From: Pieris napi
Lineage: Eukaryota; Arthropoda; Insecta; Lepidoptera; Pieridae
DNA: 64,000 bases
NCBI RefSeq assembly: GCF_905475465.1
Contig: NC_062238.1
Location: 724,501 to 788,500 of the forward strand
Reading direction: 5' to 3'
Positions 1 through 11,314 of this stretch are shown here, in pieces. A program made the translations under genes and the position numbers. The notes under the pieces are model-generated. The model was not told the DNA's origin and searched no databases. It saw nothing but the letters and a program-made list of their open reading frames with translations. The stretch's first letter is position 1; each line of letters starts with the position of its first letter.

Positions 1-968
1 ATAAGGGGTTATAACTTAAATTTTATAGTTTCTTATCAATGGGAATGTCTCAATCTTGATTAACTAGGGGTAGACCAAAATTAAACGAGATTTTATTTTA
101 TCATGCAGAATGGGTAATTTTGTTTATTAAGAGATTATTAAACAAGAATAATTTAATTAAGTTTAGTTTAGGAGGTATAAATGTTATCATATAACTGAAA
201 TCATTGTGTTATCCTTCGTTATTTAATAATCCGGAAGTAGAGTTCATTTCCTTAAAGTCGACGAAGGCTGAGTAGCCCTTAAAGGTAAATTAACAAAGAA
301 ATAGATGTGAAAAACCCGCTCGTCACTTACGTCAAAAAGCAACTATACGGACTACTTTCTTTTACATACACAATTAAATTTTTTTGCCGGAGTGACGTTA
401 TAGTAAAATAATGAACGGAGTAATGGCTAGATCCTTATATAAAACCGGCAACCGGCAATTATATATTGTAACTGATATAAGGTTCATCAAAGTAAGATCG
501 AAGATCACATTAGCTTCATGTTGTGATTACTGTAATGATTGTTTATTGTTTGTGTAGACAATGTAACTAAATGGCTTTTTAATTTTAGGTTGTTTACCCA
601 ACAAGCCAAAATATTGTGAGTAACTTGAGCCAATAATCGCGGCTTTATTAAATGTATTATTTGTATGCATTACAAGTAATTTGGTTTAAATAAAAAAATA
701 ATTTCCAGCGAAAATACTGTAAAGCAATTTGAAGGATTTTAAATCGAATCTGAATGATAAACACTACTGGGAATTGGCGCAATAGAAAAGTGAGTTTTTT
801 TTTTGGCAACTTTCTATAATATTCTAGAATCAACGACAATAGTCATTTATGACAGACTTACCAACAGTTTAAAATTAATTATTATTTTTTGGTGGGTGAC
901 CTCACTTCATTTGATAATGTTCAGCCGAAATGCACTGTTGAGCCAATAATAATAACAATAATAATTTA
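1..968. other. AT-rich stretch without a recognisable gene
   Basis: No open frame with recognisable protein content, no convincing exon flanked by splice signals, and no clear repeat boundary was seen. Short open frames are low-complexity and start in AT-rich sequence. Confidence 0.5.
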
Positions 969-1115
969 TTTATTGCAAGAATACGGTTCAAAAATATTAA
1001 GGTGGTACTGTCGTAAATCATTCGCATATTCTGCCACACACAATGGCGCGCAAATTTGTCTTAAGGAATTTTACATTTTATCTGTATCGTACATATCATA
1101 CTTTATTAAATTTAT
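969..1115 (+). repeat. Dispersed repeat fragment, second copy inverted near 7.5-7.65 kb
   Basis: The segment with 'cacacacaatggcgcgcaaa' followed by 'ttgtcttaaggaattttaca' recurs as reverse complement at about 7510-7650, and a more decayed relative lies at about 1680-1780. All are followed or preceded by 'aataaataaattattatt'-like tails, which suggests the 3' end of a retroelement. The family was not identified. Confidence 0.5.
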
Positions 1116-2584
1116 ATCAAAGACCATAGTTCTAATAAAATACTAAAAAATATTTATTTTATTAAAAATATTTATTAGTAGGCTACCGGCATTTTTATAT
1201 TAAATAATAAAGCCTGCATATGTTTAGTAATAGCGACAGAATTAAGGGCCTTTCAAGGGCAACAGTTAGATGTCAAACGAATTGACAATTGACTCATTAA
1301 ATAAAGATGTCATACGTAACTGAATAATTACGAACTTCTCGTCGTGTTGAGAAACAAATTGTTTCTTAAGTTGATTTTGCGATTTCGTAAGTGCCAAAAA
1401 ATCACCATATTGGTTCAGCAAAGAAAGATTCTTAAAATTATACAACTAGACTTATCTAATTGCATTATTTTAAGTAAAGTAATTTTTTGGTTCTTTTCTA
1501 ATAAATTTTATTTATTTATTTACACTTTGTTGCTTTATGATATAAAAATATAACAAAATTACAAGTAAAGGAAAGGCAACTGGCGGCCTTATCGCTTTCG
1601 AGCGATCTCTTCCAGGCAACCACTGTGAGAAAAGGAAAAAAAAAATTTACAGAGCGATTAAAACATTTGCGCAGTAAGACACATTTCCACGCCATTAAGT
1701 GTGACGCAGAAAATGCGAAGTTTAGATTGTACCACCATTACATATTTGTACTACTTTCTTCCAAATAAATAAATTATTATTTGCTTTTGTTGAACCGGTG
1801 CAGTTAGACTGAGTTAGTTTTTATGACTTACGTGATTAATATAAATATATTATATTGATTATTCTCTTATAATTTATAATACATAAGTTCAGAACAATTG
1901 CCATTTCTAACGTTATTCTTTTGTTTGAAATCTGTAACCACACCATTTTTAAGATTTTTTATCAATTATTTGTTCAAGTTCTCTTCTTCTTCTGGTGCAA
2001 CGTTTTTGTAAAGGTTGACTGTTACCAACTTGAATAGCTGGCTATCTTGCACTAGTCTAAAAAGCTCCTCGGAGATGTGGCGCCATTGTACGTTCCGCAA
2101 CCACGACTTCTTCCTTCCAACACTGGCCTTGAATCAATGATGACGCAAACGTGTCCGAGATATGTGACTTTCCGTATTTTAACAGTCTGTAAAAACTTTC
2201 CGGTCATCCCAATTCGTTGAAGGATTCCTTCATTCGTCATAATGTTCTCGAATTGAACAAAATATTCGTGGTGTTTTCGAGAAACATCTATTAATCGTTG
2301 GGGTTATCACAAACTACGATGTTTATTAGCTTAGCCTAATTTTAACTGATCGATTACCGACCGTTACAAGTTCACACAATCAGTGTGCCGAATCAACAAT
2401 ACACGTACAAATATAACAGACAAATATTTGAAGGATCTCTTGGAACAACATCTAAAATACCGCCGCTAAAATTACTTAAAAGATCTCTTGACTTAAGATT
2501 ACTTGAGGCTATAGGTCTAAGATATAGGGTAAGATGGGCCACTGTCTCCATAATAAACATGTCTTTGTCCTAGGCGTGATGGAG
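1116..2584. other. No gene seen; decayed repeats
   Basis: Apart from the decayed copy of the preceding repeat near 1680-1780, nothing supportable was seen. The open frames here are short, and none matches a recognised family. Confidence 0.4.
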
Positions 2585-2780
2585 GTTGTTGGGGCTGTTA
2601 CAGCGCAGAGGAATCAGTCACCCACGTAGTCTTGGAATGCGTGGCTGAGGCTTCCCAACGGATAGAAATCCTCGGAGTAGTGAGGTCCGTGAAGCCAGTG
2701 AAGTGCCCATGAAACTTCTGAGCTTCTGGAAGGAGCTTGCTTAGCCAGGACTTTACGCACAACAGACCAAATGGAATACA
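2585..2780 (+). mobile_element. LINE 3'-end coding remnant
   Basis: Plus-strand translation gives fragments such as 'EESVTHVVLECVAEASQR', the His/Cys-type motif (EExxxHvvxEC) found near the C terminus of many insect non-LTR retrotransposon polyproteins. The frame is broken within about 200 bp, so this is a dead fragment. Family assignment is by resemblance only. Confidence 0.5.
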
Positions 2781-3116
2781 CATTAAAAATATACCTTATT
2801 CTTTAAAAATAATTTTTATTTTTCTTTCTTTTTTTGATTATTTTGTGTGTTTCGTTAGTAATAAATCTTAAGTCTATGTCTACTACTACTTAGACTAAGA
2901 TTCAGAATAGAGATTTCGGGCTGAGTATGACTCCTATAAAATCCAATAGGGTTTGACATTCGTGACTGACAATATTAGTTCAAGGAAGTATTTGCGAGAC
3001 CATAGGGAATCAATTGTATATGTTCCTCTTAAATTACATTTATTAGTGATTCTAGAAAAGTATTGACCTTTGACCTTTGATTCCGTTTTTTTAAAATGTT
3101 AAATGATACGCTGTCT

Positions 3117-3212
3117 CATTGCCCGGAGTGCGTTGCCGGCCTTTTAAGAATTTGTATGCTCTTTTCTTGAAAGACCCTAAATCGAATTGGTTAAGAAACG
3201 TTCAGTTGTGTA
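3117..3212 (+). repeat. Dispersed 'GCCGGCCTTTTAAGAATT' repeat, partial copy
   Basis: Contains 'gttgccggccttttaagaat' then 'ctcttttcttgaaagaccct'. The same block occurs, more or less complete, at 7841-8090, 10200-10300, 19225-19338 (inverted), 28675-28783 (inverted), 29455-29645 (inverted) and 34049-34148. It is a high-copy lepidopteran-style interspersed repeat of unnamed family. Confidence 0.7.
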
Positions 3213-3702
3213 ACGACCGATGTCGTATATTTTATACTTGGGTGAGGTTTCAGCAAAATAATTTGAAGACTACCATCTCATTTATTGGTCTAATGCCGGA
3301 CAATTGCTCTTGCAGCATCCTTATTAAGATCCATTTACACGAAGAAAATTACAGTATTAAGAAGTTTCATCTCAAATTGACCACTGAATAACAATCTTAA
3401 ATAACGAGAATAAATTTAAATGTAATGATAATTTATTTATACGGTAAAAAAAGTTTTCGCATTTTCTGTCACACATTTTACAGATTTTTAACATATTAAA
3501 GAATCATATCATCATAATCAATTCTAATATTAATTTATCACTACATCAACACATGATTAAAACATATTATTACGTAAATTAATTCACCCAATCAATCATT
3601 GATAGTTTTTTTTTTCTAAAATAGTATGTATAAGCATATTGGTAATCGGTGTTATGAGTAATAACAACAATTGATTTAACAAAAAAAATGACGCCTAAGG
3701 TA

Positions 3703-4252
3703 TCTATATATATAAAAGAAAGTCGTGTTTGTTACAACACTTATAACTCGAGAACGGCTGGACCGATTGCCATGGTTTTTGATTTGTTGCATTTGTTTCC
3801 GTCCCGAATAGCAGAATAAGCAATAAAATATCGGATAAGTTATCGAATAACAATAAATAAATTAATTAATTTTACGGATACAAAAACCATATGGTGCCAT
3901 CTGTTGACAAAACTACGCATCATTTTACGTCGAATTCGTGTCAGTTCAAGAAATTCCGATCTTGAGGTGAATGAGGAGATACATAACCATGCTTTGATCC
4001 TGATCAAAAGATGTTGGATATCAGAAAGTGCTTAACATGCAGTATCGCCATATTGACGCTAGAGAGAAGATGCCTAATGTGTAAAACTGCCATTCTTCTT
4101 TCGCAATGGGAAGCAATAAAACAATTCTGTATTTGCAAAAAAGTTGTATTAATGTAATACTTAACATTAATGAAATCGTAAAATAAGTTAAATTAAAGTA
4201 ACAACGATATTATAAGGTTGTAGGGCGGAACGAAGTTAGCCAGGTCAGCTAG
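3703..4252 (+). mobile_element. Non-autonomous Helitron (about 550 bp)
   Basis: The element begins TCTATATATATAAAAGAAAG and ends in GTCAGCTAG. It sits between a flanking A (3702) and T (4253), the Helitron insertion rule. The subterminal 'cgagaacggctggaccgatt' and the 3' 'cggaacgaagttagccaggt' are typical of lepidopteran Helitrons. There is no internal coding capacity, so it depends on an autonomous element elsewhere. Confidence 0.8.
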
Positions 4253-4369
4253 TATTTAAATATAGTATATATATAGATGTATAGTAAATAGATGTCAAAA
4301 AACAGATGTGTACTTATTGGACTATTACATCTTTTTATCCGGTACACTCTTTTGACTGAGCGGTCGTGA

Positions 4370-4625
4370 TGGCTATGAAGTGGTAATAGAAGGGGCAGAT
4401 GTGATGCGCTTCACGACGTTTCGCCATCGTTGCCTATTAGAGGTCATCCTCCTGCACTGACTGAGTGAAACTCCTACGGCTAGTCAGTCCAACGCGTAGG
4501 TGATCTTCCGCGCAGTCTTGTGCCTTCCACCTTCCCTTGGACGACAAGGTGTTCTATGGACTGATCACCACGCCGAGATACGTGTCCGAAGAATGCTGCT
4601 TAATACCGGGTTGGAGTATCGAAAC
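4370..4625 (-). mobile_element. LINE (RTE-type endonuclease/RT) C-terminal remnant
   Basis: Minus-strand translation contains 'SIEHLVVQGKVEG' and 'LRGRSPTRWTD' in one frame, then 'RQRWRNVVKRITSAPS' in another. This is the familiar C-terminal tail of insect RTE-like endonuclease-reverse transcriptase elements. Frameshifts and stops show it is dead. Confidence 0.6.
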
Positions 4626-4640
4626 GTTTGTACTAATTAT

Positions 4641-4728
4641 ATTTATGTATCTGTTTCATGATAATTAATAATGATCATGAAACAGATACATAAATCTGAA
4701 GCCCAGAACTAAAATGCCACTGATTTAC
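4641..4728. repeat. Perfect 22-bp inverted repeat built on a SINE tail
   Basis: Arms 4641-4662 and 4674-4695 are perfect reverse complements separated by 11 bases. The right arm continues to 4728 as the tail of the tRNA-derived SINE seen at 6179-6470 ('ctgaagcccagaac' and 'gccactgattta'). The left arm is therefore an inverted duplicate of the SINE tail, which can fold as a hairpin. Confidence 0.75.
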
Positions 4729-5738
4729 TTTCGTATTCGTTTATAGAGAGAAATTATCAATTTAATCATAAACATAATTTAATTTGGATTGTTTTATTAC
4801 AAGCACCAGCTTAGATAACTACAAAGTGATTACAACAATATTGCCTTTTTTTGTATTTACACCTGTCGTGTATGTAAATGTATTTGATCTTTGACACTTG
4901 CCTGTTTTTGTTAATTTCAAAAACAAATTTAAAATACTGACGTATTAAATCTGAACCTGCGATAATTAGAAGTTGAGTGTTAATAACTCAAAAATTCTAA
5001 AATACGTCAACAGAGATAATGAATATTTTTTCGCATCATTATGAACGCGAATTCACGTGGTAGTGCGAATTTGTTAAATTTTCCTCTTATTTAGATGTAT
5101 AAGTATACTATGTACTGACATGCTACTTAATTTACTTCCATTAGGAGTGGAATTTTTTACTTTGTAATAACGATTACGCAAGTGCGCATAAATAATAAAA
5201 ACAACAGAATAATATTATACACCCCGACACACCTGAATCTCATCTCATCCACAGCTTCACCAATATTTTTACTTATATACACGTCATAGTGCCAAAAAGT
5301 CCATGTATCCATTCCCTTTTTCATAGATACCCCATCAAAATATTTTTTTTACCAAATTTTTTTTCGATTCAAAGTTGCGCTTGTGTTTCGGATGAGCATA
5401 TAAGCTAAACACATAAGCTACACAGAACACAGAAGGATAAAGACGCAAGGAAGAAGTGGCTATTCGTCGTTTCTTGCATCTTTGTAGCATTACAAGGATA
5501 AAAGTTCTAAATTTTACATTGTTACAATACAAGTTTTTTAATTGTTATAATTTAACAAATGTTTTATGTCCAATATAATCTGGAGTCTCAGTTCAACTAA
5601 GGTTTAGTGAGCTGTAAATAACTGTAATGAGTTTTTAAAATATCCTGTTTTACGTAAGCGTAAGCGTCACTCAGAAAGATTACAGAAATTTACTAACGCG
5701 GGTTGGAGAACATTAATCTGATGTAGTTTTTATATAGA
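4729..5738. other. No gene seen
   Basis: AT-rich sequence without recognisable coding content or a bounded repeat. The short open frame on the minus strand near 5335-5532 has no recognisable family features. Confidence 0.4.
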
Positions 5739-6091
5739 TAGCTGACCCGGCAAACGTTTTTGCCATATGTATATTATTTCTAGGAAACATTTTTTTAGTT
5801 CAACAAAAATTACTATCTATAATAGTAAAAAATAGGGGTTGAGCGTAGAGGGGTGAAAATTAGGGGTTGTATGTATTTCTATATGCTGTATCAATAAAAA
5901 AATAAAAAAAATTTGACTACAAAATAAAAATAAATTGGGGTGGACACCCCTTATCACTTAGGGGTTTTAAAGATAGATAGTAGCCGATTCTCAGACTTAC
6001 TAAATGATGCATAAAAAATCATAAGAATGTTTCGAATCGTTTCAGTAGAGTATGGAACGAACATTGTGACACGAGAATTTTATATATTAGA
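5739..6091 (-). mobile_element. Helitron-type non-autonomous element
   Basis: Read on the minus strand it starts TCTAATATATAAAATTCTCG followed by 'TGTCACAATGTTCG', and ends near GCCGGGTCAGC. These match the ends of the plus-strand copy at 53477-53918. The 3' end lacks a clean CTAG (CTATC here). Interior 'aggggttgagcgtagagggg' is shared with copies at 27190 and 53.7 kb. Confidence 0.65.
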
Positions 6092-6178
6092 TATAGTTGG
6101 TAGGTTGATAAAGAAAACCGGTACTGAGAAGTTACTGAAAGATTTTGTGACAGGATTTGTTGGGCTGTCAATGTTGGA

Positions 6179-6470
6179 CAGTGTTGGACTAGTGGCTTCA
6201 GCGTGCAACTCTCATCCCTGAGGTCGTAGGTTCGATCCCAGGCTATGCACCAATGGACTTTATTTCTATGTGCGCATTTAACATTCGCTCGAACGGTGAA
6301 AGAAAACATCGTGAGGAAACCGGCTTGCCTTTGACACAAAAAGTCGACGGCGTGTGTCAGGCACAGGAGGTTGATCAACTACTTGCTTATTAGATTGACA
6401 AATAAATATAAAACCGATACAGAAATCTGAGGCCCAACCCTGAAAAGGTTGTAGCGCCACTGATTTATTT
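6179..6470 (+). mobile_element. tRNA-derived SINE
   Basis: About 290 bp. It carries a pol III promoter-like head: an A-box-like 'ggactagtggc' and the B box 'aggttcgatccc'. The body runs 'gcaccaatggactttatttc', 'gctcgaacggtgaaag', 'aaagtcgacggcgtgtgtca', and the tail is 'gtagcgccactgattta'. Other copies lie at 18522-18780 (inverted), 39592-39900, 46141-46430 and in fragments at 4.7 and 53.4 kb. It is non-coding and mobilised in trans by a LINE. Confidence 0.8.
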
Positions 6471-7129
6471 GTTGTAAATAATTAAAAATTCGTTGTAAGC
6501 AATTATTTAAAATTGTCGATATAAATCGCGCTCTTTATGACTACTTCCAAAGAAAAGCTTATTAACCTCTTATATCAAAAACATTCTTCCTGCTGGCCTA
6601 TAAACTCCGACTAGAGGCCAATTTCGTAAGAAAGTTATGACGAGGTAATAAATCTTGTTTTCGCTGCCTTTGTATACCAATTGTTTACTTTTTTTTTTGT
6701 AAGGGAGGGTTATGTGGGTTTTGCATACCCACTAACCCCAAGGCGCCACCAACAATCGCCTTAGACGGGATGCGGTAACAGCAGAGTCTTATCTGTTTCC
6801 CGACATGCGATGCGGCGGTCGCGTCCGCCTCCCCACGCCCATTGTTCGTTTGTAAAGATACTTGACACAGCAAGTATCCACAGACCGGGCCATACGCTTT
6901 TAGAAATAGCTAAGGAAGAGCGGGTCCAGTTCTTGCAATGATAGACCATCCCTTCTTTTGAAGGCATGGAACCCTGCTTGCCCCCTTGGGCACTTTTTAG
7001 ATGGCGAGGATCACCAAAAAAAAAGCTTACCGCCGAACCTCAATAGCGAATTTAATCATTGGTATCGTCGCTGAAATTAAACTATTCAACCTGTAGTCAT
7101 AGCCGAGATGACATAAAAACGAGTTGAGC
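6471..7129. other. Unclassified GC-richer stretch, probably repeat-derived
   Basis: From about 6690 to 7010 the base composition rises sharply ('ggcggtcgcgtccgcctccc') between AT-rich flanks, beginning with a T-run. Overlapping minus-strand open frames exist, but neither resembles a known protein. A fragment of an unlisted retroelement is the likeliest explanation, with no direct support. Confidence 0.3.
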
Positions 7130-7790
7130 ATGACGTACAGAACCGAGCTGTAACGCAACTTCTCTGTACATCGAGAGCAAACAACGTCTATGGCGAGAGA
7201 ACGTTGAGGTATTCGCTATAGTACCGGCAAACATCTTGATCAAATGTCCTTGCCTGCGCAGAAGCGATTTTTAGGTATCACTGGGAGGGGGGGGCGGCGG
7301 CAGGAGAGTGACGTTTCGATCGCGTGATTGGTAAATCAGTTAAAGTTTGTGTTCCACGCTGCGCAAACTTTCACCCACTCCCTTGTTTAATGTTCAAGAT
7401 GTTTGCCGGTATCTGTACCACGGCTAATAAATAGACTACCCAGTCAGCTATTAGATAGCCTAACGTTAACCAATATAAATAATTATTTGCGTGAGACAGT
7501 ATAGTTGATATTAATTTAATAAAGTATGACATGATATGTACGATACAAATAATATAAGAATTGACTTTGACTAATAATGTAAAATTCCTTAAGACAAATT
7601 TGCGCGCCATTGTGTGTGGCAGAATATGCGAACTTACTTTGCAATAAATAAATTATTATTATTAAAAAGTAAATTGAAAAACTATTTCTATATGCAAATG
7701 TCGCGCTGCACAAGACTGCTATGGCTACATTTATACAAACGACGGCGCTTTCCTACTGTAACATATTATGAATCTATTATATTATAATAA
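7130..7790. repeat. Composite of dispersed repeat fragments
   Basis: Blocks 'aacaacgtctatggcgagag', 'tattagatagcctaacgtta' and 'aaaaactatttctatatgca' recur in the same order at 49557-49800, and the first two recur inverted at 58490-58640. In the middle, 7510-7650 is the inverted partner of 969-1115. The unit looks like a degraded retroelement with a second repeat inserted. Confidence 0.55.
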
Positions 7791-7840
7791 CAAGGTTTTA
7801 TATTTATTGCATTGATTAGAAGGCTTACGTGACCATACAG

Positions 7841-8090
7841 TTTTTTTTTTTAATAGAACGGGGGGCAAACGGGCAGGAGGCTCACCCGATGTTAAGTGAT
7901 ACCGCCGCCCATGGACACCCTCAATGCCAGAGGGCTCACGAGTGCGTTGCCGGCCTTTTAAGAATTGGTACGCTCTTTTCTTGAAGGACCCTAAGTCGAA
8001 TTGGTTCGGAAATACTTCAGTGGGCAGCTGGTTCCACATAGTGGTGGTGCGCGGCAAAAACTGCCTTGTCCATCACAAAGAGGCCGTTAC
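7841..8090 (+). repeat. Most complete copy of the 'GCCGGCCTTTTAAGAATT' repeat
   Basis: Begins with a T-run, then 'gcaaacgggcaggaggctca', 'aagtgataccgccgcccatg', 'gttgccggccttttaagaat', 'gtcgaattggttcggaaata' and 'agtggtggtgcgcggcaaaa'. Inverted copies at 28.7 and 29.5 kb lie inside introns of the second protamine-like gene. There is no coding capacity and the class was not determined. Confidence 0.7.
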
Positions 8091-8768
8091 ATATGTCTGT
8101 CCTCTACATCACCAGATGTTGGGTAAAATGTATATCTTTTTACTATGTAGTATGTAGTTTTACTAAGAAGGTAGTGAAAAATTATATCGGTAGACGTCTA
8201 CTCGACAATTTCATTATTATTATTATGACAACAAATTCATGAGAATTGTAGCCATTCTTCCTTAACTTATTTTTATAGATATTGCATAATAAACATCACA
8301 TGGCTGAACACGTTTCTAAAACCGGCTTTTTAATTTTATGATCCAGTTTTTTTTTACTTCGGGTCTTATAATGTGCGAACTTTTCGTGCAAAAATGTAAT
8401 GTGACCTCAGAGATTATGTACCTTTCTTTAGTTATTTAAATTTACTAAATTCTTTCAAAACCGAACCTGGAAATAGTTTTGTAGAAGTAGTAAGTCAGTC
8501 ATAGGATAGCTCAGTCGGTTACAACAAAAAAAGGCATAAATACGCGACCAGATTACTATAAAACATTATATCTAAATCTATGCTTCTGACTTGAAACCAG
8601 CGCACAAAATCGTATGCCCTCTATGCGACAAGTCATAACTTTAGTTAATGACTGACTAAACTGACAAAAAAACGGTTATCATAGACAAGTTTCTGTTTTT
8701 TTCTAAGTTAGGTTTAAAGACATTTATTCGCATAACAGTCAATAGTCACTTACATGAAAACTTATATA

Positions 8769-9113
8769 CTAAAGATACAATTTATCACGTCGTGGGTCAA
8801 TGAAGAGCTTCAAGGATGAGCGAAGTAGAACTTGGATGGACTTTGATTTACGTTGAGAACTTTGATCTCGTGATGAGATTGAGAGACTCAAGAGGTGGTC
8901 TTTTAGTTTTAATTTAAATATTGCCAGGCTGTCTGCACTTTTTATATTTTGTGTAAGTCTATTATACCGCAGCACTCCCCCAACGGTCAATGTTTTTTTA
9001 ACGTAATTGGTTCTGAACTTAGGTACAATTAGATTATGAGGGCGTCGTGAACAGCGCTTCTGAATTTGATTTGTAATTTTATCTATGAATTGCGACGTTG
9101 CCGTCTTGTGCAT
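8769..9113 (-). mobile_element. LINE reverse transcriptase C-terminal fragment
   Basis: A 114-codon open frame carries 'RPHNLIVPKFRTNYVKKTL', 'GGVLRYNRLTQNIKSAD' and 'LAIFKLKLKDHLL'. This is the usual C-terminal tail of Jockey/CR1-type LINE RT proteins (…YNxLPxxIKxxxSLxxFKxxLKxxL). It lacks all catalytic motifs, so it is a 5'-truncated insertion. A frame this open suggests moderate age. Confidence 0.6.
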
Positions 9114-11197
9114 ATGGCATAACGGGGGAATTACGGTTTATTAAATAATAAACTTTAACGCCTCGCTTAAATATAATCATTGCCGTACGTTATTATATTT
9201 TGCCACATTATTAAGAACAGGCGCTATGAATAGACACACATTTCTTTAGAAAATAACTTTAGTAACTACAGCTGTTATAAATGTCTTACAACTTGAACAA
9301 ATATTGTCAGAAATGTTAAAATCAAAATCACTCAACAGCTCTCAACATTTGTATTTATTATTTTAACCATAATTAGTTTGGATCACCTTCTGAAATACAA
9401 GAATCCAAAAATAACGCCTAAAAAAATTAAGGTAATTTTGTTGTCAGAAAAGTTCCAATACGTTTTTACATTTCAAATATTTGTATTATGTACTGTACTG
9501 TAACTATAAAACGCCAAATTGACTTCCAGAAAGCTGAATATTTCACTGAAATACAATGTATTCAGTTCTATAAGTCATCGACCTCATATGAAATACCTAC
9601 TGCTCTTATCTCTGGGGCGGTACCCGTTTTATTTGCAAAGAAAGTGGTACATTCAGATTGATTAATTACAAAAAACCGCACAAACATATAAAAATAGGTA
9701 TCATAATAAAAATAACAGTTAAGATATTTATAATTGTTGTCAAAGAATGGCACCTTGATTTTAAAAATCTAATCACCTAACCTAACCGTAATCACCAATT
9801 AAAGGGATGCATTACACGGCAGTGATCTATAACTTCTGGGAACGTGATTACGTGAACAATTTTTTAATAACATCGTGGTGGAACACGTAGGCACCCACAG
9901 CCGTGTTGGATACATTTACTAGGCGTTTCCTTCTTACTCCACCCTTACTGGCAACGAATCCACTTATAAAATAGTATGGTAGTATGTTTTATAGCTTTAA
10001 AAATGTGGAGGCGTAATATTACGTACAATGGAAATTTCAAGTAGTTGGTAAACTTGACCAATTGCTGCTGAACAATTCTATAGGAAGATATCGTCTCACA
10101 TTATGTTAGCCAACCGAATTTAAATTTTATCATATTCGTGGAAAGGGTATGTTGTAATTGAAGAATGTAGTTCCGCGTATGTTTTCATCCGCATGAAGGT
10201 TTTTTTTATAGAATAGGGGAAAAATTGCTCATGAACACTGATACAAGGCTCACAAGCCGACCTTTCAAGAATTCTTACATTCTTTTCTTGATGATTGGAC
10301 AAATTCTAGAGATGGGGTTTAAAAAAACAACAAAAATAATAAAAAAATATTATTCCTACCGGGCAATTTCAGGGCCGATTATAGCTAGTTATGGCTATGA
10401 AAGCTTAGTTAAACACTATGGCGTCAATTGAAGTATAAAATTAATCTTTCATAGTTATGTTTTGCGTTTTTCTCGATACTCGTACAAAATGCAGGCTTTT
10501 AATTACGTCATTACTGTGGCTTTAATGCGGTCGATTACCTTAAATTAATTTCGATGCACCAATACCATATTGAAATTTGTAAAATATATTTATACAAATA
10601 ATTTATTGAGGTCGATTACCTCAAAATAATTTCGATGTACTACTACCATATTGAAATTTGTTAATTATATTTATATAAATAAATAAAGATATTACAATAG
10701 ACGTGAATTTAACGTAATAATGAAACAATCTTGTATGTTTTATTAATGGCTTATTAGACTACAATGTTTTGATTTTTTACACTCCACTCATTCAACAAGA
10801 AACATTGCTGATAATGAATAACAACACAGATTCAGTATGTAGCTTAGTAATTCTTTGATGATGAGGTATATATTATGTTTTATTATTATTATGCGCCCAG
10901 CTTCGTACGTCTGAACATGTTTTTTAATATTTTGGAAGTAAATACTTAGAATCCCTAATTTTTGTGTAAATTCGTAGCAAATATACAATTGTTTTTTCAT
11001 ATTTATATTATCACATTATTATTATTATCACTAGAGACTTCCGGTTTTTACTCTGATAGGAAGCCATATCTTGTAGCCAAGGCTAAACTATCGTATCGCA
11101 TAGTCGCCGTGCAACTTTGGAACAATCCCACATTATACTTTATTGAAAAGATAATAAAGTTAATTATAGCTTGCAACAAAATTATATACGATAGCAG
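9114..11197. other. Intergenic AT-rich DNA upstream of IYD
   Basis: No gene is supported. It holds a degraded copy of the 'GCCGGCC' repeat near 10200-10300, the tandem duplication at 10530-10691, and the presumed promoter region of the downstream IYD gene, in which I could not pinpoint core elements. Confidence 0.4.
10530..10691. repeat. Two-copy tandem repeat, unit 81 bp
   Basis: Two successive units start 'gtcgattacc' (10530 and 10611), share 'ccatattgaaatttgt' and a 'tatttatacaaataa'-like end, and differ by scattered substitutions. This is a simple tandem duplication with no sign of function. Confidence 0.7.
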
Positions 11198-11314
11198 ATG
11201 AGCAACACTGGACTAGTCTACCACGCGAATTGTTTCCGAACACATGTGTTTTTATATCAATTAAATTGCGCGCGAAAAAAAATTGTCATATGTCAGTTAC
11301 GAAAAGCGCGCGAA

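Noticed and set aside
6019..6460. Open frames on both strands near 6.0-6.5 kb
   Set aside because: They run through a Helitron fragment and a tRNA-derived SINE, and the same peptides recur at other SINE copies.
6685..6967. Overlapping Trp/Cys-containing minus-strand frames
   Set aside because: Two frames overlap in GC-richer DNA with no recognisable protein features. A repeat-derived origin is more likely than a gene.
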